A DNA stretch of 64,000 nucleotides from Allopusillimonas soli. GTDB lineage: Bacteria > Pseudomonadota > Gammaproteobacteria > Burkholderiales > Burkholderiaceae_B. The notes beneath the pieces are model-generated. The model was not told where the DNA came from. It was given only the letters and a program-made list of their open reading frames with translations, and made no database searches. Numbering within the stretch: the first letter of the stretch is position 1; each line of letters starts with the position of its first letter. A program made the position numbers and the translations under genes. The DNA lies in assembly GCF_004153445.1 (NCBI RefSeq), contig NZ_SDQC01000003.1, positions 62,001 to 126,000 of the forward strand, given 5' to 3'. Shown here piece by piece: positions 8,637-20,741 of the stretch.

Positions 8637-8924
8637 ATGGCACTGCGTCCTTTGCACGATCGCGTGATCGTCAAGCGCCTGGACAACGAGCGCACCACTG
8701 CCTCCGGCATCGTCATTCCCGATAGCGCCGCTGAAAAGCCCGATCAGGGTGAAGTCGTGGCCGTTGGCCCCGGCAAGAAGACCGAAGACGGCAAAGTCCT
8801 GCCCGTAGATCTGAAGGCTGGCGACAAAGTGCTGTTCGGCAAGTATGCCGGCCAGTCGGTCAAGGTCGATGGCGAAGAGCTGCTCGTCATCCGCGAGGAA
8901 GAAATCCTCGCCGTGATCCAGTAA
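8637..8924 (+). CDS. groES: Co-chaperonin GroES (Hsp10)
   Basis: The ATG at 8637 gives a 95-residue protein of normal length starting [10 protein letters not shown]. An earlier in-frame ATG at 8619 lies before the AGGAG ribosome site and is rejected. The sequence has the GroES hallmarks: [10 protein letters not shown] at the start, the mobile loop [12 protein letters not shown], the [10 protein letters not shown] roof and the IREEEILAV end. GroES caps the GroEL ring for ATP-dependent folding in the cytosol. It is the first gene of groESL, 33 bases ahead of groEL, under CIRCE control. Confidence 0.98.
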   Translation: MALRPLHDRVIVKRLDNERTTASGIVIPDSAAEKPDQGEVVAVGPGKKTEDGKVLPVDLKAGDKVLFGKYAGQSVKVDGEELLVIREEEILAVIQ

Positions 8925-8945
8925 GACACATACACGAATCACTAA

Positions 8946-10604
<1,659 letters not shown>

Positions 10605-10621
10605 GCCGTGTCATGACACCG

Positions 10622-10640
10622 CCGGGGCGTACCGCCCCGG
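10622..10640 (+). terminator. GC-rich hairpin after groEL
   Basis: CCGGGGC and GCCCCGG form a seven-pair stem with a five-base loop 18 bases past the groEL stop. It is not followed by a T run, so alone it is a weak terminator. It precedes a second, strong hairpin. Confidence 0.5.
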
Positions 10641-10657
10641 TTGCCACAACAGCAAGC

Positions 10658-10690
10658 AAGGCCTCCGGTTCTCCGGAGGCCTTTTCTTTT
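10658..10690 (+). terminator. Rho-independent terminator of groESL
   Basis: An 11-pair stem (AAGGCCTCCGG at 10658-10668 with CCGGAGGCCTT at 10673-10683) with a four-base loop is followed by a T-rich tract ending at 10690. This is a textbook intrinsic terminator for groESL. Confidence 0.93.
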
Positions 10691-10822
10691 GCTCTCTACA
10701 CGCTGGTGGCGGGCCTGCTTGCGGCAGGCAGCGACACGCCACTGCAGCTTACGGCAGCGCGAGACATGGCCTGTAGATACTTACTCACTATAATGCGAGC
10801 ACAATTCACGCATTCTGAAGCC

Positions 10823-11209
10823 ATGCACTCCTCCTACAAGAGCAAAGGCGGGCCGGCCCGCCTTGTCAATGCCCTGCGATATTCCGCAAAAGGCCTGGCC
10901 GCCGCCTTCAGGCACGAAGCCGCATTCCGCCAGGAGTTGCTGATGGCTGCCGTGCTGGTCCCCGTTGCCGTGTGGATCAGTCGCAGTCTGGCGGAAGCGG
11001 CCCTGCTGATCGGCGTAGTGGTGTTCGTATTGATCGTGGAGCTGCTCAATTCGGCCATAGAGGCCCTGGCAGACACCATCACGGTGGAGCATCATCCGCT
11101 TATCGGACGCGCCAAGGACCTGGGCAGCGCAGCGGTGCTGTTGTCACTGCTGGTGCTGGTGCTGACCTGGGCGGCCGTCGTCGTCTCACATCTCATGCAA
11201 CGCTTATAA
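10823..11209 (+). CDS. dgkA: Diacylglycerol kinase (small integral-membrane type)
   Basis: From the ATG at 10823 the protein is 128 residues, close to the roughly 122 of E. coli DgkA. An open frame reaching 70 codons upstream crosses the groEL terminator and is not used. It has three predicted membrane helices. The family signature appears as VELLNSAIEALADTI and GRAKDLGSAAV, containing the catalytic and metal-binding Glu/Asp residues. The enzyme phosphorylates diacylglycerol to phosphatidic acid for lipid recycling. A TATAAT -10-like element at 10789-10794 lies 28 bases upstream. pyrF follows after 15 bases, so the two genes probably share a transcript. Confidence 0.93.
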   Translation: MHSSYKSKGGPARLVNALRYSAKGLAAAFRHEAAFRQELLMAAVLVPVAVWISRSLAEAALLIGVVVFVLIVELLNSAIEALADTITVEHHPLIGRAKDLGSAAVLLSLLVLVLTWAAVVVSHLMQRL

Positions 11210-11224
11210 CCATTCAATCGAGCC

Positions 11225-12058
11225 ATGATCTTCACCCAAAAACTCGAACAAGCCTGGGCCGCAACAGGCTCGCTGCTGACAGTGGGGCTGGACCCCGATC
11301 CGCAACGATTTCCCGCCGAACTGTCGGGTCGGCCAGACGCTATTTACGAGTTCTGCCGCGCCATCGTTGACGTCACAGCGCAGTATGCTTGTGCGATCAA
11401 GCTGCAGATCGCCTATTTTTCAAGCGCGCGCGCAGAGGATCAGCTCGAGGATCTCTGCGCCTATATCCAGGACCAACACCCTAACCTACCCATCGTGCTG
11501 GACGCCAAACGTGGGGATATTGGCTCCACCGCAACGCATTATGCAACCGAGGCATTCGAGCGCTACGGGGCGGACGCCGTCACCGTCAATCCCTATATGG
11601 GCTACGACAGCATAGAGCCTTATCTTTCATGGAGAAGCAAGGGTGTCATTGTCTTATGTCGAACATCCAACACGGGCGGCTCCGATCTGCAGTTTGTCGA
11701 ATCCGCCCAGGGAGAGCCGCTATATCTGCGAGTAGCCCGCCTGGTTGCCGAAAGATGGAACACCAGCGGCCAGTGTGCGCTGGTGGTGGGTGCCACATTT
11801 CCGGAGGAGCTTGCCAGAGTGCGCGCCCATGTGGGCAACATGCCTCTGCTGGTCCCCGGTATCGGCGCGCAGGGCGGCGACATCCCTGCTACCGTCAAGG
11901 CCGGCCTTGACAGTCGCGGCACAGGCATGCTGATCAACTCCTCCCGCGCCATCCTGTATGCCAGCGGCGGCGACGACTGGCGCGAAGCGGCCGCGGCGGC
12001 GGCGCGCGCCACACGCGACGCCATCAATACCGCACGCTCCCTAGTCCTGGGGGGCTGA
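11225..12058 (+). CDS. pyrF: Orotidine 5'-phosphate decarboxylase, type 2
   Basis: The 277-residue enzyme is of the longer type-2 PyrF class. The active-site motif [12 protein letters not shown] is at residues 92-103, with the catalytic lysine K95 and aspartate D98. Type-2 features are [13 protein letters not shown] and the PGIGAQGGD phosphate-binding segment. It catalyses the last step of UMP synthesis, OMP to UMP. The 3' end overlaps the convergent pncC gene by 18 bases. Confidence 0.97.
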   Translation: MIFTQKLEQAWAATGSLLTVGLDPDPQRFPAELSGRPDAIYEFCRAIVDVTAQYACAIKLQIAYFSSARAEDQLEDLCAYIQDQHPNLPIVLDAKRGDIGSTATHYATEAFERYGADAVTVNPYMGYDSIEPYLSWRSKGVIVLCRTSNTGGSDLQFVESAQGEPLYLRVARLVAERWNTSGQCALVVGATFPEELARVRAHVGNMPLLVPGIGAQGGDIPATVKAGLDSRGTGMLINSSRAILYASGGDDWREAAAAAARATRDAINTARSLVLGG

Positions 12059-12586
12059 TAGGTCGATTGCCGTGCGAATGGCGAATGCAACCGCCGCGCG
12101 GCGTATGGCGGCGCGGTCGCCTTCGAAAATGCGGGTCATGGCGCGTGTGGAGACACCGCCCGATGTGCGATGCGCAAAGCCAAAGCACACCATGCCCACC
12201 GGCTTGCCCGGCGTGGCACCATCCGGCCCTGCAATGCCTGTGGTGGACACGGCCAACTGGGCACGGCTGGATGCCGCGAGCGCGCCCGAGGCCATTTCCA
12301 TGGCAGTCTCTTCGCTGACAGCGCCAAAGTGCTCCAGTGTATCTTCACTGACACGCAGATGCTCGACCTTGGCAGCATTGCTATATGTCACGAATCCCCG
12401 GTCGAACCATGCGCTCGAGCCCGGCGTTTCAGTCATGGCGGCGGCCAGCAGCCCGCCCGTGCAGGATTCGGCGCAGGCGAGCATCCAGCCGCTCTGCTCA
12501 AGCAGCTTGCCCAATGCCGCTGCAAGCTCCGCATTGTTGTCCATCGTCATGATAGCCTCTAGCCAAGAGAAACAAGGTTGCGTCAC
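12041..12586 (-). CDS. pncC: CinA C-terminal domain protein (nicotinamide-nucleotide amidohydrolase PncC)
   Basis: The protein is a stand-alone CinA C-terminal domain, about 170 residues, with the signature [22 protein letters not shown] and [16 protein letters not shown]. PncC deamidates NMN to nicotinate mononucleotide in pyridine-nucleotide salvage. The GTG start at 12586 overlaps the pgpA stop by four bases (GTGA). An ATG at 12550 (MTMDNNAEL) is an equally plausible start and would give 169 residues. It is the last gene of the leftward ribBA-to-pncC run. Confidence 0.9.
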   Translation of the reverse strand: MTQPCFSWLEAIMTMDNNAELAAALGKLLEQSGWMLACAESCTGGLLAAAMTETPGSSAWFDRGFVTYSNAAKVEHLRVSEDTLEHFGAVSEETAMEMASGALAASSRAQLAVSTTGIAGPDGATPGKPVGMVCFGFAHRTSGGVSTRAMTRIFEGDRAAIRRAAVAFAIRTAIDLSAPQD

Positions 12587-13128
12587 AGGACGCCAAAACG
12601 CACCAGCACAGCCATGAGCAGCAAGCTGTATGCCGCCGCCATCAAGTCATCCACCATGACACCAAGGCCATTGCGTATATGCCGATCAAGGTAGCGTACC
12701 GGCGGCGGCTTGAGAATGTCGAAGAAGCGAAAAATAATGACGGCAATCAATTGCGCCAGGATGGACGGCGGCGTAAGCCACAACACCAGCCAGATAGCGA
12801 CGATCTCGTCCCAGACCATGCCGCCATGGTCATGGACCCCGAGCTCCCTCCCAACGCGCTGACAGAGCCAGCAGCCCACAGCGAACGCCAGCGCCAGAAC
12901 AACGGCGATCGCGGCGTCGGATAGCCGGGACACGGCCACCAGCCACAACAACCATCCCACCAAGGTTCCCCATGTGCCGGGGCCGGGACGCAAAAGCCCA
13001 CTTCCGAAACCAAAAACCAGCACACGAGCCGGGGACCGGAAAATCCATGCCGGATGCGGCCTTGTCTTGCGCGAAGGTGATGTTTCGGGAGCGTGTAGGT
13101 CTTCAGTCATGAGCGTTCCGCCAATCAT
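12583..13128 (-). CDS. pgpA: Phosphatidylglycerophosphatase A
   Basis: The 181-residue membrane protein has four hydrophobic segments and the PgpA motifs GLLRPGPGTWGTL, DEIVAIWL (acidic metal-binding pair), FRFFDILKPPPV and VDDLMAA. It dephosphorylates phosphatidylglycerophosphate to phosphatidylglycerol in the inner membrane. The first ATG overlaps the thiL stop by four bases. A second ATG six codons in (MTEDLH) is possible. The thiL-pgpA-pncC order is common in beta- and gammaproteobacteria. Confidence 0.95.
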   Translation of the reverse strand: MIGGTLMTEDLHAPETSPSRKTRPHPAWIFRSPARVLVFGFGSGLLRPGPGTWGTLVGWLLWLVAVSRLSDAAIAVVLALAFAVGCWLCQRVGRELGVHDHGGMVWDEIVAIWLVLWLTPPSILAQLIAVIIFRFFDILKPPPVRYLDRHIRNGLGVMVDDLMAAAYSLLLMAVLVRFGVL

Positions 13129-14090
13129 GAAAAGTGATCGAAGCCGCCCGCGGGCAGGCTGACAGCCTGCCCCTCTGCATCAATAACATGCAGCCCCGGC
13201 GCCTCGCGGATGACGCCGACACGCGTCGCCAGGACGTCCGCCCGCCGGGCACAAGCCTGGATTTCGTCTCGTGCCTCGGACGGCGCAGTAAAGCACAGTT
13301 GGTAGACATCGCCGCCGGCAAGCACGGCGCGCTGGATCACATCGGGATCCAGTCCCGACCTCGAGACCGCCGGATGTATGGGCATGCGCGCATAATCGAG
13401 TCGAGCACCACAGTGGCTGGCCTCGAGAATATGGCCAAGGTCCTGCAAAAGCCCATCGGAAATATCGAGCGCCGCATGGGCAAGGCCAGCCAGCGCGGGT
13501 GCAAAAGACCAGGGCGGATCGGGCCTGTCCAGCGCATCCCGGGTTGCGGCCAGCAAATCGGGGTTGGCGGGCAACTTCCCCAGCCTAAGCTGCAGGGCCA
13601 CATCCGCCGCCCCCAGGAGGCCTGTAACCCAGATATCGTCCTCAGGCCGTGCGGCGCTGCGCAGCAGGGCCTGGCCCGCAGGTACCTGCCCCAGCACGGT
13701 CACGCTGATTACAAGGCCAGCGGGGCTCCGGGTGGTGTCCCCGCCAATCAAAGGGCAGCGTGCCCGCTGCGCAAGGCAGTGAAAGCCTTCCGTAAAGGCC
13801 GCCAGCCATGTGTGGTCAATGCGAGGCAGCGAGAGGCCAAGCAGGCAGGCAAGCGGCTCCGCGCCCATGGCAGCCAGATCGGAAATATTGACCGCCAGCG
13901 CCTTGTGGCCAAGACTGCCTGGGTCATCCTCGGCCAGAAAATGCGTGCCTTCAATCAGCAAATCGGTGCTGGTGGCCATTTGCCAGCCTGTCCTGGGTGC
14001 CAGCAGGGCGCAGTCGTCGCCCACGCCCAGCATGCCGGCGGGCGCGGCCCGCCTGAAATACCGGGAGATCAGGTCAAATTCTGTATCCAA
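13125..14090 (-). CDS. thiL: Thiamine-monophosphate kinase
   Basis: The 321-residue enzyme begins DTEFDLISRYFRR and has GVGDDCALL (metal/ATP site) and STDLLIEGTHF. The MGAEPLACLLGLSLP and GGDTTRSP segments characteristic of ThiL also follow. It phosphorylates thiamine phosphate to the active cofactor thiamine diphosphate. The only start that keeps the conserved N-terminus is TTG at 14090, an uncommon codon implying modest translation. It overlaps pgpA downstream and lies 64 bases after nusB. Confidence 0.96.
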   Translation of the reverse strand: MDTEFDLISRYFRRAAPAGMLGVGDDCALLAPRTGWQMATSTDLLIEGTHFLAEDDPGSLGHKALAVNISDLAAMGAEPLACLLGLSLPRIDHTWLAAFTEGFHCLAQRARCPLIGGDTTRSPAGLVISVTVLGQVPAGQALLRSAARPEDDIWVTGLLGAADVALQLRLGKLPANPDLLAATRDALDRPDPPWSFAPALAGLAHAALDISDGLLQDLGHILEASHCGARLDYARMPIHPAVSRSGLDPDVIQRAVLAGGDVYQLCFTAPSEARDEIQACARRADVLATRVGVIREAPGLHVIDAEGQAVSLPAGGFDHFS

Positions 14091-14154
14091 GATAGCAAGG
14101 TCCAGACGTGTGCCCCAGGTTGATCATGCCGCCGCAGGTGGATTGGCCTTCCGC

Positions 14155-14655
14155 CTAGCGGCGCCTGGCCGAGGCACTGGTTTCGGCCTGTCGAACATCG
14201 GCGGCCACCTTGTCGAGCACGCCGTTCACGAACTTGAAGCCATCGGTGCCGCCAAATGACTTGGCCAACTCGACCGCCTCGTTGATGGCGACCTTGTAGG
14301 GCACTTCGATGTGGTTGATAAGTTCGAAACTGCCTATGAGCAATATGCCGTGCTCTATCGGCGACAATTCGCCCAGCGGACGGTCCACATACGGCATGAA
14401 CTGCTCCCGCAGCGCGGGCGCGGCATGCACGACACCATCGAACAATGTCTTGTACCAGTCGGCGTCCGCGTCCTGGAACTCGCTGTCATCCCGGATATGC
14501 GCATCGATTTCGCCGGCATCCTGCAGGCCGCTGCCCCCGCGCAGCAGCCAGGCGTATATGCCTTGCAGGGCAAATTCGCGCGCACGCCGCCGCGCACTGC
14601 GGGCGCTGGCCCGCGAGCCGCCCGACGGCGTACCCTGCGTCTTAGCTGTGGTCAA
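14155..14655 (-). CDS. nusB: Transcription antitermination factor NusB
   Basis: The open frame reaches back over ribH, but the conserved NusB part starts with [17 protein letters not shown]. The TTG at 14655 (MTTAKTQG) gives 166 residues, the usual NusB length. It follows the ribH stop closely with a GAGG ribosome site inside the ribH end. Other marks are the [17 protein letters not shown] helix and the [28 protein letters not shown] ending. NusB with NusE binds boxA RNA and supports rRNA antitermination. The neighbours ribH and thiL match the classic order. The start is inferred; upstream ATG codons inside ribH are less likely. Confidence 0.93.
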   Translation of the reverse strand: MTTAKTQGTPSGGSRASARSARRRAREFALQGIYAWLLRGGSGLQDAGEIDAHIRDDSEFQDADADWYKTLFDGVVHAAPALREQFMPYVDRPLGELSPIEHGILLIGSFELINHIEVPYKVAINEAVELAKSFGGTDGFKFVNGVLDKVAADVRQAETSASARRR

Positions 14656-14659
14656 GATA

Positions 14660-15172
14660 TCAATCCTCTTCGTCGTCTTCGTCGAAATCTTCGTCGTCCT
14701 CGTCATCGGACTCTGGCTCCAGTGCGGCCACCAGATTGGCCATCTCCACCGCCGCGCGCGCGCAATCGCGCCCTTTGTCGGCGGAGCGCGCCTGCGCCTG
14801 TTCCTCGGTATCGGTGGTAAGGACGCCGTTCGCGACAGGAATGCCTGTTTCAAGCGCCACACGGCTCATGGCGGATGCACTCTCGTTGCTGACAATTTCG
14901 AAATGATAGGTCTCACCGCGGATAACGGCGCCCAATGCGATCAGTGCGTCAAACTCGAATGTCTCGGCCATCTGTGCCAGCGTGACGCCCAGTTCAAGCG
15001 CGCCGGGCACGGATACGACCATGACGTCGCGCTCGTCCACGCCCAGTTCGGCGAGTTCGGCCAGGCAGGCATCAAGCTCGGCAAGGCCGATTTCCTCGTT
15101 GAAACGCGCCCGTACGATACCAATGTGCAGACCTTCACCGTTTAGATCCGGAGCCATGGTGTAAGGAGTCAT
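14660..15172 (-). CDS. ribH: 6,7-dimethyl-8-ribityllumazine synthase with acidic C-terminal tail
   Basis: The ATG at 15172 has an AAAGGA ribosome site six bases away and gives 170 residues; an ATG ten codons upstream is rejected. The conserved motifs are [28 protein letters not shown] and [12 protein letters not shown]. The enzyme condenses the ribityl pyrimidine with dihydroxybutanone phosphate in riboflavin synthesis and usually forms large icosahedral or decameric shells. The last 17 or so residues are almost all Asp or Glu, making an extended acidic tail absent from the E. coli enzyme. It lies 10 bases after ribBA. Confidence 0.96.
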   Translation of the reverse strand: MTPYTMAPDLNGEGLHIGIVRARFNEEIGLAELDACLAELAELGVDERDVMVVSVPGALELGVTLAQMAETFEFDALIALGAVIRGETYHFEIVSNESASAMSRVALETGIPVANGVLTTDTEEQAQARSADKGRDCARAAVEMANLVAALEPESDDEDDEDFDEDDEED

Positions 15173-15182
15173 GAGATGTCCT

Positions 15183-16364
15183 TTATGGGGTGGTAGGTTC
15201 ACTATCGTAACCTGTTATCGTCAGCGAAAAGCCGGTCATGCTGGGCATTTTTCGCGGGCGGGCCAACAGACGGGCCTTACCGACATTCAGGTCGCGCATG
15301 ATTTGCGCTCCGATGCCATAGGTGCGCAGGCCGTAGCGATTGTCGCGTTCGGATGTCTTTGCCTCGACCGGCTCCTCTTCCGCCCAGCTTTCGAACTGGC
15401 CAAAGAGCAGGTCCGCCGAACCTTGGCAGTTGAGCATGATGAGCACACCGGACGGTGCCGCTGCTATGGCGCGCAGGGCGCTGGGTATGCCCCAGCTGTG
15501 CGAGGTAGCGCCTTCGAACATGACATCGAGCAGGCTGGTGGGCTCATGCACCCGCACCAGCGCCTCGGTATCGGGCTGGATGTCGCCGTGCACCAGCGCG
15601 AGATGCAGGGCGCCGGATGCGAGGTCTCTGTAGGCCACCGCTGCGAAAGGCCCCCACGGCGTCTGCACATCGCGCGAAGCGATACGCTCGACCATGGATT
15701 CGTGCTCGCTGCGGTATTGAATGAGATCAGCAATGGTGCCGATCTTCAGGCCGTGCTCAGTGGCGAATCGCTTCAGATCCGGCAAGCGCGCCATGGTGCC
15801 GTCGGGCTTGAGAATTTCGCAGATAACAGCGGCTGGCGTCAGGCCAGCCAGGGCCGTAAGATCGCAGCCAGCCTCGGTGTGGCCAGCGCGCACCAGGACG
15901 CCGCCCTTAACGGCCTGTACAGGAAAGATGTGACCTGGCTGCACGAGATCGGAGGGCTTGGCGTCGCGGGCCACGGCAACCTGGATGGTGCGCGCGCGAT
16001 CAGCCGCGGAAATGCCTGTGTCCACGCCCTCGGCGGCTTCTATGGACATCGTGAAATTGGTACCGAAGCGCGTGCCGTTGCGGCTTGCCATGAGCGGCAG
16101 CTGCAATTGCCGGCAGCGTTCTTCGGTAAGGGTAAGACAGACCAGGCCGCGCGCATGGGTGACCATGAAATTGATGGCCTGCGGCGTGACATACTGGGCC
16201 GCCATGACCAGGTCGCCTTCATTTTCCCGGTCTTCTTCGTCGACAAGAATAACCAGGCGACCCGCGCGCAGTTCGGCCACGATCTCGGAGACGGGAGAGA
16301 TGCCGCAGGCCGCGTCGCCGGACGCGTCCACGGTATCGGGATGTAGATTGGTAAGATTGCTCAT
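15183..16364 (-). CDS. ribB: 3,4-dihydroxy-2-butanone-4-phosphate synthase with degenerate GTP cyclohydrolase II domain
   Basis: The N-terminal half (to about residue 225) is an intact RibB domain. It has [16 protein letters not shown] (acidic metal loop), THARGLVC and the later [11 protein letters not shown] motif, and converts ribulose 5-phosphate to dihydroxybutanone phosphate. The C-terminal half aligns to GTP cyclohydrolase II in overall pattern. However, the zinc site that normally reads as a CxxxxxxxxxxCxC series after VRVH is replaced by [16 protein letters not shown], with no cysteines. This half is therefore probably not a working cyclohydrolase, and a separate ribA is expected elsewhere. 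It is the first gene of the leftward operon. There is no room for a long FMN riboswitch before it, as iclR starts 76 bases away. Confidence 0.93.
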   Translation of the reverse strand: MSNLTNLHPDTVDASGDAACGISPVSEIVAELRAGRLVILVDEEDRENEGDLVMAAQYVTPQAINFMVTHARGLVCLTLTEERCRQLQLPLMASRNGTRFGTNFTMSIEAAEGVDTGISAADRARTIQVAVARDAKPSDLVQPGHIFPVQAVKGGVLVRAGHTEAGCDLTALAGLTPAAVICEILKPDGTMARLPDLKRFATEHGLKIGTIADLIQYRSEHESMVERIASRDVQTPWGPFAAVAYRDLASGALHLALVHGDIQPDTEALVRVHEPTSLLDVMFEGATSHSWGIPSALRAIAAAPSGVLIMLNCQGSADLLFGQFESWAEEEPVEAKTSERDNRYGLRTYGIGAQIMRDLNVGKARLLARPRKMPSMTGFSLTITGYDSEPTTP

Positions 16365-16440
16365 CGTTGCAGGCCCAGTGAATGTGGCACCATTTTAACC
16401 CGTGACGGGCATGGCGCCCGCGCCCGTTGTATAGTGCGGC

Positions 16441-17277
16441 ATGACGCAAAGAACCCGCAACGCCGACCCCGACGCACGCCGCAGCATCCAGTCCGTGGAG
16501 ACAGGCTTCCGGCTGCTGGAAGCACTGGTCGACGCCGGCATCCCTCTCAATCTGGGCGACCTGGCTGCCCGCGCGGGTATGAGCTCGTCGCGCGCGCATC
16601 CCTACCTGGTGAGCTTCACACGCGTGGGCGCCGTCCAGCAGGACGACGCCACAGGCCGCTACGAACTGGGGCCCTTTGCACTTCAGATGGGTCTGGTCAG
16701 TCTGCAAAGACTGGATCCGGTGCGACTTGCCCTGCCTCATGTCACCCGGCTTGCGGGGGAAATCGGCCACACGCTGGCCATTGCCGTGCTGGGTTCGCAC
16801 GGGCCCACAATGATACATATCTCCGAAGCCAGCTATCCCGTGCATGTCAATATGCGTAAGGGCACCGTCATGTCCATGCGCCACACGGCCACCGGGCATG
16901 TATTTGTGGCCTGGCTGCCGCCGAAGGTAACACGCCACTATATCGACCGGGAATTGGGCGATGCCGCCGTTGTTACCAGCATCACACCAGAGCGGCCAGA
17001 CGATGACGCCCTGCAGGGCCTGGTGCGGGATATCCGGCGGGCTGGCCTCGCGCGGGCTCTCGGCAACCCGCTGCCGGGTATCGATGCGCTTTCAGTGCCG
17101 GTATTCGACCATTCGGGCAATATCGTGTTGGCATTGACCAGCCTGGGGCCCAGCACCCTGTTCGATGCCAGCCCCGATGGCGCCATCGCCACAGCGCTGA
17201 TGCGCTGCGCGGGCGCGATTTCAAGTCAATTGGGCTACCGAGGCCCCTGGCCCGCTCAAGAGAGCGGGACGCCCTAG
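16441..17277 (+). CDS. IclR-family transcriptional regulator
   Basis: The 278-residue protein has an N-terminal winged helix (SVETGFRLLEALVDAG through MSSSRAHPYLVSFTRVGAV, residues about 17-65). A C-terminal GAF-like effector domain follows, with the MSMRHTATGHVFVAWLP and NPLPGIDALSVPVFDHSGNIVLAL segments typical of the family. IclR regulators bind small aromatic or aliphatic acids. No obvious target is adjacent: it is divergent from ribBA and convergent with ftsY. Its regulon cannot be inferred from position. Confidence 0.92.
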   Translation: MTQRTRNADPDARRSIQSVETGFRLLEALVDAGIPLNLGDLAARAGMSSSRAHPYLVSFTRVGAVQQDDATGRYELGPFALQMGLVSLQRLDPVRLALPHVTRLAGEIGHTLAIAVLGSHGPTMIHISEASYPVHVNMRKGTVMSMRHTATGHVFVAWLPPKVTRHYIDRELGDAAVVTSITPERPDDDALQGLVRDIRRAGLARALGNPLPGIDALSVPVFDHSGNIVLALTSLGPSTLFDASPDGAIATALMRCAGAISSQLGYRGPWPAQESGTP

Positions 17278-17284
17278 CCGCCCG

Positions 17285-18637
17285 CTATTCGCCGACCAGG
17301 GCGGCGGCAAACTCTTTGGCAACAAAGGGCTGAAGGTCGTTCAACCCTTCGCCCACGCCGATCCAGTACACCGGGACAGGACGCACGCCCTGGCTGCCCG
17401 CCGCCACCGCGGCCAGGGTGCCGCCCTTTGCCGTGCCGTCCAGCTTGGTGACAACCAGGCCGGTGAGATTGATGGCGGCATCAAATGCCCGTATCTGCGC
17501 AATGGCGTTCTGGCCGGTATTGCCGTCAACGACAAGAAGCACCTCGTGCGGGGCGGCGCTGTCCGCCTTGCTGATGACGCGTCGGATTTTTTTCAGCTCC
17601 TCCATCAGATGCAACTGGGTGGGCAACCGCCCCGCCGTGTCGACCATGACCACGCCAGCCTCGCGCGCGCGTCCGGCGTTGACTGCGTCAAATGCCACGG
17701 CCGCCGGATCGCCGCCTTCCTGCGCAATGACATTGACATGATTTCGCTTGCCCCATTCGATCAGTTGTTCGCGCGCAGCAGCCCGGAAAGTATCGCCCGC
17801 GGCAAGCAGCACGCTGGTTCCCTGAGCCTGAAAATGATTGGCGAGCTTGCCGATGGAGGTCGTCTTGCCTGCACCGTTGACGCCGGCAATCATGACAACC
17901 ATCGGTTTGGTTTGGCCCAGCGGAAACTTCTTTTCCAGGGGGGCCAGATGATCAGCCAGAATATCGCGCAAAGCGGCACGAACCTGGCCGGCGTCCTCCA
18001 GGCGCTCTTTGCGAACACGCGTGCGCAGGCTGGCCAGCAGCTTCTGCGTGGCCTCCACGCCGGCATCCGCCATGATCAGCGCCGTTTCCAGCTCGTCGAA
18101 CAGGTTTTCATCGACCTTCACGCCAACGAAAATCCCGCCTATGCTCTGCCCCGTGCGCGACAGGCCCTGACGCAAGCGCGTCAACCAGGATGTACGCGCC
18201 GGCGCGGACGTGGGCTCCGCTTCCGATTCGGCGTCTGCCCTGGGTTTGTGGTCCGGCCCCGGATCCTGCTCCGGTTCCTGCTCCGGTTCCTGCGCCGATC
18301 CGGGTTCGGGTCCAGGCTCGGATTCGGGTTCGAGCTGCGGTACCTGCTCGGGCTCGGGTTTGGGTTCGGGCTGCGGTTCGGATTCGACACGAGGAGGCGA
18401 CGGCTCAACCGCGGCGTATCCGGGCACCAGGGCATGGGATTCCGGCGTCGCGGACTTCAGTGCTTCGCCGGCGGGCGCCTGTTCGGGAGCGGGGGGAGCG
18501 AGCGTCCCCTGCGCATCGTCGGAAGAAGCGCCAGCCTGCCCCGAAGCATCGCCAGCGCCCTGTTCCTGCCCCTCGGCTGGCGTGTCATTGTCGCGCCCAG
18601 CCGGTGCCGGTTTTTTTCTTTTAAAAAAACTGAACAT
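17285..18637 (-). CDS. ftsY: Signal recognition particle receptor FtsY
   Basis: From the ATG at 18637 (MFSFFKRKK) the protein is 450 residues; an earlier ATG nine codons upstream lacks family support. It has a basic start, a long acidic Pro/Glu-rich A domain (about residues 35-155), then the N and G domains. The GTPase motifs are GVNGAGKTTSIGKLA (P-loop), DTAGRLPTQ and TKLDGTAKGG. FtsY docks Ffh-ribosome complexes at the inner membrane. It is divergent from rsmD across 120 bases, the usual betaproteobacterial arrangement. The A domain contains a degenerate Pro-Glu repeat. Confidence 0.97.
   Translation of the reverse strand: MFSFFKRKKPAPAGRDNDTPAEGQEQGAGDASGQAGASSDDAQGTLAPPAPEQAPAGEALKSATPESHALVPGYAAVEPSPPRVESEPQPEPKPEPEQVPQLEPESEPGPEPGSAQEPEQEPEQDPGPDHKPRADAESEAEPTSAPARTSWLTRLRQGLSRTGQSIGGIFVGVKVDENLFDELETALIMADAGVEATQKLLASLRTRVRKERLEDAGQVRAALRDILADHLAPLEKKFPLGQTKPMVVMIAGVNGAGKTTSIGKLANHFQAQGTSVLLAAGDTFRAAAREQLIEWGKRNHVNVIAQEGGDPAAVAFDAVNAGRAREAGVVMVDTAGRLPTQLHLMEELKKIRRVISKADSAAPHEVLLVVDGNTGQNAIAQIRAFDAAINLTGLVVTKLDGTAKGGTLAAVAAGSQGVRPVPVYWIGVGEGLNDLQPFVAKEFAAALVGE
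18245..18400 (-). repeat. Low-complexity Pro/Glu repeat tract inside ftsY
   Basis: The DNA consists of imperfect short repeats around GGTTCNGG and encodes alternating Pro, Glu and Gln/Ser in the FtsY A domain. Such tracts change length easily by slippage while keeping frame in multiples of three. Confidence 0.7.
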
Positions 18638-18757
18638 ACCCTTTACACTATTCCCATTCGGCAAATGCCGCCTCGGCGAGCCGCGGCGTCATGCCGCAGG
18701 CAACTTCGTCAGGCATTTGCGCCAGCACACATGCAGGCATGTTGCCAGACATCATCC

Positions 18758-20283
<1,526 letters not shown>

Positions 20284-20307
20284 ACAAGCCCTTGCTTTGT
20301 CGGCGTT

Positions 20308-20700
20308 TCAGCGTGCGTCCGGCCAGGGCACTTGCTGCCCTTCCGGATCAAGTTTCGCCAAGCGGCAGGGCCGCCCGAGATAGGTCGACAGCCAAGTAGC
20401 GGCCAGATCGCCCTCGTCGACAACGTCCACTTCCACGCCCGCCACGGTTGCCTTGCGACGCACGCTGTCGTCATCCTCGATTACGTCCAGCGGAATATCC
20501 AGGCGCAGCATGCCTGGCGCGCGTACGACAAGATAGCCAAAGCGCAGGCCCACCTCGATGCCTGCCAGCGCATCGCCGTGCGTGCGCGACAGCCATTCCC
20601 CCTTGTCATCGACCACCAGCCAACGCCGGTCGTAGGAGGCCGCGTCGGCATCAGACACGCCGCCACAGGCGGCAATCGGAAAATAAACAGCGTCGGTCAT
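20308..20700 (-). CDS. Stand-alone MOSC N-terminal beta-barrel domain protein
   Basis: The ATG at 20700 has GGAG nine bases upstream and yields 130 residues; earlier in-frame starts overlap the AsmA stop region. The sequence FPIAACGG, then YDRRWLVVDDKGEWLSRTHGD, matches the N-terminal barrel of MOSC proteins (mARC/YiiM-type, molybdenum-cofactor sulfurase C-terminal relatives). The following catalytic MOSC domain with its conserved cysteine is absent. It lies 41 bases after the asmA gene on the same strand and is convergent with the ferredoxin. Function unknown; a partner or regulator role for a molybdoenzyme is only a guess. Confidence 0.75.
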   Translation of the reverse strand: MTDAVYFPIAACGGVSDADAASYDRRWLVVDDKGEWLSRTHGDALAGIEVGLRFGYLVVRAPGMLRLDIPLDVIEDDDSVRRKATVAGVEVDVVDEGDLAATWLSTYLGRPCRLAKLDPEGQQVPWPDAR

Positions 20701-20741
20701 GGATATTTGCTCCAGGAATATTCGCGGGCTTCGTCCGCGCG

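Noticed and set aside
13134-14123. A 329-codon plus-strand frame opposite thiL
   Set aside because: The thiL motifs and operon order are decisive; the opposite frame has no family features.
15171-16346. A 391-codon plus-strand frame opposite ribBA
   Set aside because: It is a shadow of the conserved ribB domain with no recognisable product or ribosome site.
16365-16440. Possible FMN riboswitch upstream of ribBA
   Set aside because: The gap to the divergent IclR gene is only 76 bases, too short for the conserved FMN aptamer, and no core motif was seen.
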